Shown: piece by piece, positions 8,484 to 16,751 of the stretch
Numbering within the stretch: position 1 is the stretch's first letter
Layout: every line of letters starts with the position of its first letter
Source: Rhizobium sp. GN54
GTDB lineage: Bacteria; Pseudomonadota; Alphaproteobacteria; Rhizobiales; Rhizobiaceae
DNA: 64,000 bases
Direction of reading: 5' to 3'
NCBI RefSeq assembly: GCF_021026345.1
Contig: NZ_JAJNCZ010000003.1
Coordinates: forward strand, 124,001-188,000
Position numbers and translations under genes: made by a program
The notes under the pieces: generated by a model
Databases searched by the model: none
The model's input: the letters and a program-made list of their open reading frames with translations, nothing else
Told to the model about the DNA's origin: nothing

Positions 8484-8840
8484 TCAGACGCCCTGCTCGC
8501 GCGCCATCAGCGGCCGGCAGAAGACGTCGTAGAGCGTGCCCATGACAGCGGTGACCTGCTCGTTGGCAAGCCGGTAGTGGACCTGCCGTCCCTCGCGACG
8601 GGTGACGACGAGCTGGTCCTGGCGCAGGCGTGCCAGTTGCTGCGAGACGACCGCCTGCGGCAGGTCGAGGATGGTCTCGATCTCGCCCACCGTCTTCTCG
8701 CCCTCCGTGAGGAGGCACAGGATCAGAAGCCGCGTCTCGTGCGACAGCGCCTTGAGAAAGCGGCTCGCCTTCCGCGCCTGATTGACGAACAGGTCGAAAC
8801 TTGCGCCCGGATCAGCACCCGGCTCACTGAACTGCCTCAT
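8484..8840 (-). CDS. ArsR-family repressor with BigR/SqrR-like cysteine pair
   Basis: A 118-residue winged-helix repressor with the typical FLKALSHETRLLILCLL helix and recognition region QAVVSQQLARLRQ. The start is the ATG of MRQFSEP, with GGGAG 6 bases upstream; an in-frame GTG five codons earlier is less well supported. With this start the only two cysteines are C42 (LILCLLTEGE) and C108 (LYDVFC). These positions correspond to the redox/persulfide-sensing pair of BigR and SqrR, and there is no ArsR or SmtB metal box. It may therefore sense reactive sulfur or oxidants. Its target is unclear, because no sulfur-oxidation gene is adjacent. Confidence 0.85.
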   Translation of the reverse strand: MRQFSEPGADPGASFDLFVNQARKASRFLKALSHETRLLILCLLTEGEKTVGEIETILDLPQAVVSQQLARLRQDQLVVTRREGRQVHYRLANEQVTAVMGTLYDVFCRPLMAREQGV

Positions 8841-8986
8841 TTGAACTCCCGACACCAGATGCAGCCCCGATCGGCACGAACCGAATCGCTGGACTGATCT
8901 CGTGCGTCAAAAACAAGGCACAACGGTGGAGGCGCAAACGCATCGCCGCATTTCCGCCGCAGCGTTGCCGATCCGCATCAGCGCGC

Positions 8987-9757
8987 TCAGCATATGAGCT
9001 GGCCGCCGTTCACTTCCAGGACCTGGCCCGTCACGTATCCCGACAGGGCGTTCGACGCGAGGAAGAGATAGGCCGGCGCGCAATCCTGCGCGGTGCCGAG
9101 CCGCTGCAGGGGAATCGACTTGCGCGTCGCCTCCAGCTTCTCCGGCGTGGAATAGCGCTCGTGGAAATCGGTGGTGATCGTTCCGGGCGAGACGCAGTTG
9201 ACGCGGATGCCGTCGGGGGCAAGCTCGCGCGCCAGGGCCTTGGAATAGGTCGATACGAACGCCTTCGTCGCCGAATAGATCGCCGAGCCCGGGCTGCCGC
9301 CCGTCAGCGCCGAGATGGAGACCGTGTTGACGATGGCGGCCGTGTCCGCCCGGCGCAGCGCCGGCAGCAGGCCGCGCGTCACTTCCATCACCGAGGTCTG
9401 GTTGAGGCGCACGACGGTCTCGTATTGTTCGTCCGTCAGCGTTCCGGCCGGGAACCGGCCGACCATGGTGCCGGCATTGTTGACCAGCACATGCACCGCT
9501 TCGAACAGGTCGTCGGCGCGGCGGACGACCTCTGCAACGCCCTGCGGGCCGAGGAAATCGGCATAGACGACGTGCGCCCGCGCCTCCTCGATCGCCTCGG
9601 TCAGGAAATCCGGCATCGAATCCGGCGGCGCACGGCCGCCGTGCAGGAGCACGTGCGCGCCGCAATCCAGAAACTGCCGCGCGACCTCCAGGCCGATCCC
9701 TCGGCCGGCGCCGGTGACGACGACATTGGCGCCCTTGAACAAGGCCGGATGGAACAT
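8987..9757 (-). CDS. SDR-family oxidoreductase
   Basis: A 256-residue classical short-chain dehydrogenase. It has the cofactor motif TGAGRGIG near residue 16, NNAG in the middle, a catalytic serine in VSISALTGG and the YSATK pair (Tyr and Lys). It ends with the GYVTGQVLEVNGG block seen in FabG-like enzymes. The ATG of MFHPALF follows a GGGGAG site; an in-frame TTG upstream is unlikely. It is divergent from glpR and shares its promoter region, including the GlpR-type inverted repeat, so it may belong to the glycerol regulon. The substrate cannot be read from sequence. Confidence 0.85.
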   Translation of the reverse strand: MFHPALFKGANVVVTGAGRGIGLEVARQFLDCGAHVLLHGGRAPPDSMPDFLTEAIEEARAHVVYADFLGPQGVAEVVRRADDLFEAVHVLVNNAGTMVGRFPAGTLTDEQYETVVRLNQTSVMEVTRGLLPALRRADTAAIVNTVSISALTGGSPGSAIYSATKAFVSTYSKALARELAPDGIRVNCVSPGTITTDFHERYSTPEKLEATRKSIPLQRLGTAQDCAPAYLFLASNALSGYVTGQVLEVNGGQLIC

Positions 9758-9847
9758 GGCGATCTCCCCCAATCGGTGCGCACCCAGGACGAAGTATCAC
9801 AAAAAAGCCCGTGCCCACCAACTGTCTGCGCGAGGCGAATTGCGATG

Positions 9848-9882
9848 CTTTCGTTTTTGCATATGATGAACCAAAACGAAAG
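9848..9882. promoter_or_regulatory. GlpR-type operator: perfect 10-bp inverted repeat
   Basis: CTTTCGTTTT at 9848-9857 is repeated as AAAACGAAAG at 9873-9882, with a 15-base spacer. The TTCGTTT half-site is typical of DeoR-family GlpR operators in Alphaproteobacteria. It lies immediately before the glpR ribosome-binding site and about 90 bases before the divergent SDR gene. This suggests autoregulation of glpR and possible control of the SDR. Confidence 0.7.
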
Positions 9883-9897
9883 CGCGGGGAGGAATCG

Positions 9898-10665
9898 ATG
9901 TTTCTGACAGGCCGGCAAGCGGAAATCCTGGAGCTTGCCAAGGCGGAGGGCCGCGTGCTCGTGGAGGATCTGGCGACGCGATTCTCGGTCACCCCGCAGA
10001 CGATCCGCAAGGACCTCAACGATCTCTGCGACAACAAGGTGCTGACCCGCATCCATGGCGGGGCGCTTTTTCCGAGCGGCAACGAGAATGTCAAATATGA
10101 GGCCCGCCGGTCGATCGCAGCGGCGGAGAAGCAGGCGATCGGGCACGCCGCCGCCGCCATGATCCCGGACAACTCCTCGCTCTTCATCAATATCGGCACG
10201 ACGACCGAAGCGGTGGGAGAGGCATTGCTCGACCACAAGGAACTGATGGTCATCACCAACAACATCAACGTTGCCAACAGGTTGCGCGGCTTCCCCTCGA
10301 TCGAGGTGGTGATCACCGGCGGCGTGGTGCGCGGCGCCGACGGCGGCATCGTCGGCGAGGCGGCCGTCGATTTCATCCGCCAGTTCAAGGTCGACTATGC
10401 CGTGATCGGCGTCTCGGCGATCGACCACGACGGAGCGCTGCTCGACTTCGACTACCGCGAAGTGAAGGTCGCCCAGGCGATCATCGCCAACGCCCGCCAC
10501 GTGATCCTCGTCTCCGATTCGACCAAGTTCGAGCGGACAGCGCCCGTCCGCATCGGCCACCTTTCCCAGGTCCACACCTTCATCACCGACCATTGTCCCC
10601 TGGACAATATTCGCGCCATCTGCCTCGACCAGGACGTGCGTCTGCTGGAGACCTCCAGCAGCTGA
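9898..10665 (+). CDS. glpR: DeoR-family repressor GlpR
   Basis: A 255-residue DeoR-family regulator. The N-terminal helix-turn-helix (about 6-57; VTPQTIRKDLNDLC) is followed by the sugar-phosphate sensor domain with NIGTTTEAV near residue 98 and the VITGGVVRG block. In this family GlpR represses glycerol genes until glycerol-3-phosphate binds. The start MFLTGRQAEI has a GGGGAGGA site 5 bases upstream. Its position directly before glpD and the glycerol importer, together with GlpR-like repeats on both sides, supports the assignment. Confidence 0.93.
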   Translation: MFLTGRQAEILELAKAEGRVLVEDLATRFSVTPQTIRKDLNDLCDNKVLTRIHGGALFPSGNENVKYEARRSIAAAEKQAIGHAAAAMIPDNSSLFINIGTTTEAVGEALLDHKELMVITNNINVANRLRGFPSIEVVITGGVVRGADGGIVGEAAVDFIRQFKVDYAVIGVSAIDHDGALLDFDYREVKVAQAIIANARHVILVSDSTKFERTAPVRIGHLSQVHTFITDHCPLDNIRAICLDQDVRLLETSSS

Positions 10666-10681
10666 TCGCCCTTCGCCCACA

Positions 10682-10711
10682 TTCGTTTGACATTCGGAAA
10701 ATTTTCGTTTT
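10682..10711 (+). promoter_or_regulatory. Candidate GlpR half-sites upstream of glpD
   Basis: Two direct TTCGTTT copies begin at 10682 and 10704, two helical turns (22 bases) apart. Between them lies GAAAATTTTC (10697-10706), a 10-base palindrome. They resemble the arms of the inverted repeat before glpR and sit 60-90 bases before the glpD start. They are probable GlpR contact sites at the glpD-glpSTPQUV promoter. Confidence 0.5.
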
Positions 10712-10770
10712 AACTTCCCTGGATTTCGCAATTGCGCAAAATTGTGCGCTGCGAAATCGAAGGGGAAAAC

Positions 10771-12288
10771 GTGGCGGACGACGCAGTCAGGGACATTTTC
10801 GTCATCGGAGGCGGCATCAACGGATGCGGGATCGCCCGTGATGCGGCCGGCCGCGGCTATTCCGTCGTCCTGGCCGAGATGAAGGATTTCGCCTCGGGCA
10901 CCTCGTCTGCCTCCACCAAGCTCATACATGGCGGCCTGCGCTACCTGGAGCACTACGAATTCCGGCTGGTGCGCGAGGCGCTGATGGAGCGCGAGATCCT
11001 GTGGGCAATGGCCCCGCACGTGATCTGGCCGATGCGCTTCGTGCTGCCGTTCCACAGGGGCGGCATCCGCCCGGCCTGGCTGATCCGGCTCGGCCTCTTC
11101 CTCTACGACCACATCGGCGGCCGCAAGCTCCTGCCGGCGACGCGCACCCTCGACATGCGCAGCGATCCGTCCGGCAAGCCGCTGAAGAAACTGTTCCAGA
11201 AGGCCTTCGAGTATTCCGACGGCTGGGTGGACGATGCCCGCCTCGTCGTGCTGAACGCCCGCGACGCGGCCGACCGCGGCGCCGACATCCGCGTCGGCAC
11301 CCGCGTCGTCTCGGCCCGCCGGGAAAACGCCCACTGGGACGTGGAGACCGAAAACGTGGCCTCCGGCGAGCGCGACGTCATCAGGGCGCGCATGCTCGTC
11401 AATGCCACCGGCCCCTGGGTCGACAAGGTGCTCGCCGGTGCCTTCGGCCAGAACGACGTGCACAATGTCCGCCTCGTGCAGGGCAGCCACATCGTCGTGC
11501 GCAGGAAGTTCGCCGACCCGCGCGCCTATTTCTTCCAGAATCCCGACGGCCGGATCATCTTCGCCATTCCCTATCAGGACGATTTCACCCTGATCGGCAC
11601 CACGGACCGCGACTATGAGGGCGATCCGCGCGATGCTAGGATCAGCGACGAGGAGATCGACTACCTGTGCCGTTCGGCGAGCGAGTATTTCGTCGAGCCC
11701 GTGAGCCGCGAGGACATCGTGTGGACCTATTCCGGCGTCCGCCCGCTGTTCGACGACGGCGCCAGCAAGGCGCAGGAGGCAACCCGCGACTACGTCCTGA
11801 AGACGGACGGCAACAGCCATCAGGCGCCGCTGCTCAACGTCTTCGGCGGCAAGCTCACCACCTATCGCCGGCTGGCGGAATCGGCGCTGGAGAAGATCGG
11901 CGATGCGATCGGCGAGAAGGGGCGCAAATGGACTGCGGGATCACGCCTGCCGGGCGGCGATTTCGGCGTCGGCGCGTTCGAGACGGAGGTCGCCCGGCTG
12001 GCGCAGCGCTATCCCTTTCTTGCACCCGCCCATGCGCGCCGCCTCGTCCGCCTCTACGGCACGCGCGCATCGAAGCTTCTGGGCGAGGCAGGAACGGTCG
12101 AAGACCTGGGTCGCCATTTCGGCAGCGATCTCTACGAGATCGAGATACGCTGGCTGATGACGGAGGAATGGGCGCATCACGCCGAGGACGTGCTGTGGCG
12201 CCGCACCAAGCGCGGCCTGCACCTGACGGCCGCCGAGGCGGACGCTCTCGAGGACTACATGACGAAGGCGTTGCATCCCCCGAGCTGA
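10771..12288 (+). CDS. glpD: Aerobic glycerol-3-phosphate dehydrogenase GlpD
   Basis: A 505-residue membrane-associated flavoprotein that oxidises sn-glycerol-3-phosphate to dihydroxyacetone phosphate and feeds electrons to quinone. The N-terminal FAD-binding GGGINGCG lies at about 13-20. Further family blocks are STKLIHGGLRYLE and, near the middle, IPYQDDFTLIGTTD. I chose the GTG at 10771 because it follows an AAGGGGA site and gives the usual length (E. coli GlpD is 501). A TTG 13 codons upstream is the alternative. It heads the glycerol import operon, so uptake and oxidation are coupled. Confidence 0.93.
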   Translation: MADDAVRDIFVIGGGINGCGIARDAAGRGYSVVLAEMKDFASGTSSASTKLIHGGLRYLEHYEFRLVREALMEREILWAMAPHVIWPMRFVLPFHRGGIRPAWLIRLGLFLYDHIGGRKLLPATRTLDMRSDPSGKPLKKLFQKAFEYSDGWVDDARLVVLNARDAADRGADIRVGTRVVSARRENAHWDVETENVASGERDVIRARMLVNATGPWVDKVLAGAFGQNDVHNVRLVQGSHIVVRRKFADPRAYFFQNPDGRIIFAIPYQDDFTLIGTTDRDYEGDPRDARISDEEIDYLCRSASEYFVEPVSREDIVWTYSGVRPLFDDGASKAQEATRDYVLKTDGNSHQAPLLNVFGGKLTTYRRLAESALEKIGDAIGEKGRKWTAGSRLPGGDFGVGAFETEVARLAQRYPFLAPAHARRLVRLYGTRASKLLGEAGTVEDLGRHFGSDLYEIEIRWLMTEEWAHHAEDVLWRRTKRGLHLTAAEADALEDYMTKALHPPS

Positions 12289-12327
12289 CGGGGCTTCCGA
12301 TGGCTGGGAGGAACATTGGAGACATGA

Positions 12328-13404
12328 ATGCTTGAACTGAAAGACACTGCGAAGGTCGTGGGCGGGGAGACGCATATCCACCCGACCAACCTCGTGCTCG
12401 AGCGCGGGTCGCTGAACGTGCTGCTGGGCCCGACGCTGTCCGGCAAGACCTCGCTGATGCGGCTGATGGCCGGCCTCGACAAACCGACCTTCGGCTCGGT
12501 CTGGTTCGACGGCAAGGACGTTACCGGCGTGCGCGTGCAGGACCGCAGCGTCGCCATGGTCTACCAGCAGTTCATCAACTACCCGGCGATGACGGTCTAC
12601 GAGAACATCGCCTCGCCGATGCGCATCAAGGGTGCCGACCGGGCGACGATCGACCGCGAGGTGCGCAAGGCCGCCGACCTGCTCAAGCTCACGCCCTACC
12701 TCGACCGCACGCCGCTGAACCTTTCCGGCGGCCAACAGCAGCGCACCGCCCTTGCCCGCGCCATCGTCAAGAATGCGAGCCTCGTCCTCCTCGACGAGCC
12801 GCTGGCCAACCTCGACTACAAGCTGCGCGAGGAACTGCGCGAGGAACTGCCGAAGATCTTCGCCGCCTCCGGCGCGATCTTCGTCTATGCGACGACCGAG
12901 CCGTCCGAGGCGCTCCTGCTCGGCGGCCACACCGCCACCATGGCTGAGGGCCGCATCACCCAGTTCGCGCCCACCATCGACGTCTACCGCCGGCCGGTCG
13001 ACCTGATCACCGCCGAGACCTTCGCCGATCCCCCGCTCAATACCTTCGCACTCACCAAGACGAACGGCCATTTCGTGCTGGAAGGCGAGCGCGTCCTGTC
13101 CGTCCCCGCCCATCTCGCCGGCATCCCCGACGGCCCCTGCACCGTCGCGTTCCAGCCGCATCACCTGGCGCTCAGCCCCCAGTCGGCGTCGGCTGCCCCG
13201 GTGACGGTCCGCACGGCGATCTCGGAGATCGCCGGCTCGGAAAGCTTCGTCCACGTCGAATTCGCCGACACGCGCTGGGTCATGCTCGCACCCGGCATCC
13301 ACGACATCGAGCCGGACGCCGCGATCACCGTCTATGTCGACACGCGCCACCTGATGGCGTTCGCACCGGACGGCAGGGCGATCGCCCGCCCAGCGGCGGC
13401 CTGA
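12328..13404 (+). CDS. glpS: Glycerol ABC transporter ATP-binding protein GlpS
   Basis: A 358-residue MalK-type ATPase with a C-terminal TOBE/regulatory region. The Walker A is unusual, GPTLSGKT at 34-41, lacking the second glycine of GxxGxGK. The signature LSGGQ at 132-136 and Walker B LLDEP at 154-158 are canonical. The H-loop histidine is missing: the place reads ATTEPSEA, with Thr190 where THDQ is expected. GlpT has the opposite pattern, so the pair probably forms a heterodimer with one active ATP site. Its place between glpD and glpT matches the rhizobial glpDSTPQUV operon. Confidence 0.92.
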   Translation: MLELKDTAKVVGGETHIHPTNLVLERGSLNVLLGPTLSGKTSLMRLMAGLDKPTFGSVWFDGKDVTGVRVQDRSVAMVYQQFINYPAMTVYENIASPMRIKGADRATIDREVRKAADLLKLTPYLDRTPLNLSGGQQQRTALARAIVKNASLVLLDEPLANLDYKLREELREELPKIFAASGAIFVYATTEPSEALLLGGHTATMAEGRITQFAPTIDVYRRPVDLITAETFADPPLNTFALTKTNGHFVLEGERVLSVPAHLAGIPDGPCTVAFQPHHLALSPQSASAAPVTVRTAISEIAGSESFVHVEFADTRWVMLAPGIHDIEPDAAITVYVDTRHLMAFAPDGRAIARPAAA

Positions 13405-13414
13405 GGAGGACCCC

Positions 13415-14485
<1,071 letters not shown>

Positions 14486-14488
14486 TCC

Positions 14489-15355
14489 ATGGAAAAGACC
14501 TGGAACAACAAGGCCTGGTTCATGGTGCTGCCGGTGCTGCTGCTGGTGGCCTTCTCGGCCGTCATCCCGCTGATGACGGTGGTGAACTATTCCGTCCAGG
14601 ATACCTTCGGCAACAACCAGTTCTTCTGGGCCGGCACCGACTGGTTCACCGAAATCCTGCATTCCGACCGCTTCTGGCAGGCGCTCGGCCGCAACCTGCT
14701 GTTCTCGGCCATCATCCTGTCGATCGAGATCCCGCTCGGCATCCTGATCGCGCTGAACATGCCGAAGAAGGGCATCGGCGTGCCGGTCTGCCTCGTGCTG
14801 ATGGCGCTGCCGCTCCTGATCCCGTGGAACGTGGTCGGCACGATCTGGCAGGTCTTCGGCCGCGTCGACATCGGCCTGCTCGGCTTCACGCTGAAGGCGC
14901 TCGGCTTCGACTACAACTACGTCAACGACGTCTTCGACGCCTGGGTGACGCTGATCGTCATGGACGTCTGGCACTGGACGAGCCTCGTCGTGCTGCTCTG
15001 CTATGCCGGCCTCGTCTCGATTCCCGAGGCCTACTACCAGGCCGCCAAGATCGACGGCGCCTCGCGCTGGGCCGTCTTCCGCTACATCCAGCTGCCGAAG
15101 ATGAAGCGCGTGCTGCTGATCGCCTTCCTCCTGCGCTTCATGGACAGTTTCATGATCTATACCGAACCCTTCGTCGTCACCGGCGGCGGTCCCGGCAACT
15201 CGACCACCTTCCTGTCGATCGACCTCGTCAAGATGGCGATCGGCCAGTTCGACCTCGGGCCGGCGGCCGCCATGTCGCTCATCTACTTCCTCATCATCCT
15301 GCTGCTGTCGTGGATCTTCTACACGGTCATGACCAGCAGCGACGAACAGGCCTGA
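14489..15355 (+). CDS. glpP: Glycerol ABC transporter permease GlpP
   Basis: A 288-residue inner-membrane permease of the MalF type (binding-protein-dependent transport family). About six hydrophobic segments are visible, the first at residues 10-33. The EAA cytoplasmic loop appears as YYQAAKIDGASRWAVFRYI in the second half and contacts the ATPases. It starts only 3 bases after the glpT stop. With GlpQ it forms the membrane channel of the glycerol importer. Confidence 0.92.
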   Translation: MEKTWNNKAWFMVLPVLLLVAFSAVIPLMTVVNYSVQDTFGNNQFFWAGTDWFTEILHSDRFWQALGRNLLFSAIILSIEIPLGILIALNMPKKGIGVPVCLVLMALPLLIPWNVVGTIWQVFGRVDIGLLGFTLKALGFDYNYVNDVFDAWVTLIVMDVWHWTSLVVLLCYAGLVSIPEAYYQAAKIDGASRWAVFRYIQLPKMKRVLLIAFLLRFMDSFMIYTEPFVVTGGGPGNSTTFLSIDLVKMAIGQFDLGPAAAMSLIYFLIILLLSWIFYTVMTSSDEQA

Positions 15356-15365
15356 GGAGGACGAG

Positions 15366-16262
15366 ATGACCGCCCGCGTTCAAACAGAAACGTCAGCCGC
15401 CGCGACGGCAACAGCGCCTTCACCGGCACGGACGCAAACGATCGCCATGGAAGGGGCGCCGCGCCGCAACTTCGGCTGGATCGTGCCGACCCTCTACATC
15501 GTCTTCCTGATGCTGCCGATCTACTGGCTCGTCAACATGAGCTTCAAGACGAACACCGAGATCACCGGCACCTTCTCGCTGTGGCCGCAGAACCCGACGC
15601 TCAGGAACTATGCGGTGATCTTCACCGATCCCGCCTGGTATTCCGGCTACATCAACTCGATCATCTACGTGGTGATGAACACGGCGATCTCGGTCGCCGT
15701 CGCCCTGCCGGCGGCCTACGCCTTCTCGCGCTACCGCTTCCTCGGCGACAAGCACCTGTTCTTCTGGCTTTTGACCAACCGCATGGCGCCGCCGGCGGTC
15801 TTCGCCCTGCCCTTCTTCCAGCTCTATTCCGCCTTCGGCCTGATCGACACGCATATCGCCGTCGCCCTTGCGCACTGCCTGTTCAACGTGCCGCTGGCCG
15901 TCTGGATCCTCGAGGGCTTCATGTCGGGTGTGCCCAAGGAGATCGACGAGACCGCCTATATCGACGGCTATTCGTTTCCGAGGTTCTTCGGCAAGATCTT
16001 CGTGCCGCTGATCGCGTCCGGCATCGGCGTCGCCGCCTTCTTCTGCTTCATGTTTTCCTGGGTCGAGCTCCTGATCGCCCGTACGCTCACGACGACGGAC
16101 GCCAAGCCGATCGCCGCGACGATGACGCGCACGGTCTCGGCCTCCGGCATGGACTGGGGTGTGCTGGCCGCAGCCGGCGTCCTGACCATCATCCCCGGCG
16201 CGCTCGTCATCTATTTCGTCCGCAACTACATCGCCAAGGGCTTCGCGCTCGGGAGGGTATGA
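15366..16262 (+). CDS. glpQ: Glycerol ABC transporter permease GlpQ
   Basis: A 298-residue permease of the MalG type, with six membrane segments after an Ala/Thr-rich cytoplasmic N-terminus of about 35 residues. The EAA loop is DETAYIDGYSFPRFFGKIF. This GlpQ is a permease and should not be confused with the phosphodiesterase of the same name. I keep the ATG at 15366 because of the GAGGACGAG upstream; an internal ATG at Met28 has no clear ribosome-binding site. Its stop overlaps the start of the next gene as ATGA. Confidence 0.92.
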   Translation: MTARVQTETSAAATATAPSPARTQTIAMEGAPRRNFGWIVPTLYIVFLMLPIYWLVNMSFKTNTEITGTFSLWPQNPTLRNYAVIFTDPAWYSGYINSIIYVVMNTAISVAVALPAAYAFSRYRFLGDKHLFFWLLTNRMAPPAVFALPFFQLYSAFGLIDTHIAVALAHCLFNVPLAVWILEGFMSGVPKEIDETAYIDGYSFPRFFGKIFVPLIASGIGVAAFFCFMFSWVELLIARTLTTTDAKPIAATMTRTVSASGMDWGVLAAAGVLTIIPGALVIYFVRNYIAKGFALGRV

Positions 16263-16681
16263 TGGCCGCAACCACGAACAACAACAGCCGCTGGCCGCTG
16301 GCGCTGCTCGCCGTACTGCTCATCTATGCGCTCGCAGCCGGGGTTCTGGTCATGTCGCTGCCGGTCAAGGACGGCGGACGCGACTGGTTCGCGCCGCTCA
16401 TACCCGGCGGCTGGATGGCCTGGTCGTTCCCGACCGCCATGTTCTTCCTCACCATCTTCGCGCTGCTGGCACTGATGGCGGTGTGGGAATACGCGCGGCC
16501 GGGAGGGCATCCGCGCATCGGCATCCTGCGCTTCGAGACGACCCGCGGCGACCGCCTGTTCATCTCGCTGCTCGGCTCGGCATTTATCAATCTCGCATGG
16601 CTGGGGCTCGTCGGCCCTAACCTGTGGTGGGCACTCGCCTTGTGCGTGGTCTACGCCATCGGCGTGTTCCGCTACGTCTGA
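16259..16681 (+). CDS. glpU: DUF2160-family membrane protein of the glycerol transporter (GlpU)
   Basis: A 140-residue membrane protein. Residues about 50-140 match the DUF2160 pattern, with WMAWSFPTA, a TTRGDRLFISLLGSA block and LAWLGLVGPNLWW. Before this core lies an extra hydrophobic segment (about 12-35), so some 45 residues are added relative to the usual short family member. Three to four membrane spans are expected. It overlaps glpQ by 4 bases (ATGA) and precedes glpV, the glpU slot of rhizobial glycerol operons, where its role is unknown. An ATG one codon later is an equal start choice. Confidence 0.85.
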   Translation: MMAATTNNNSRWPLALLAVLLIYALAAGVLVMSLPVKDGGRDWFAPLIPGGWMAWSFPTAMFFLTIFALLALMAVWEYARPGGHPRIGILRFETTRGDRLFISLLGSAFINLAWLGLVGPNLWWALALCVVYAIGVFRYV

Positions 16682-16751
16682 CGTATCCAAGCTCGAAGGA
16701 CCGGAACCCCGGTTCTTCAACCCGCATTCGCAAACCCTGAGGGAGGAAACT

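Noticed and set aside
8484-8840. NolR-like nodulation repressor
   Set aside because: The protein lacks the NolR-type N-terminus and has the BigR/SqrR cysteine spacing and C-terminal LYDVFC block instead.
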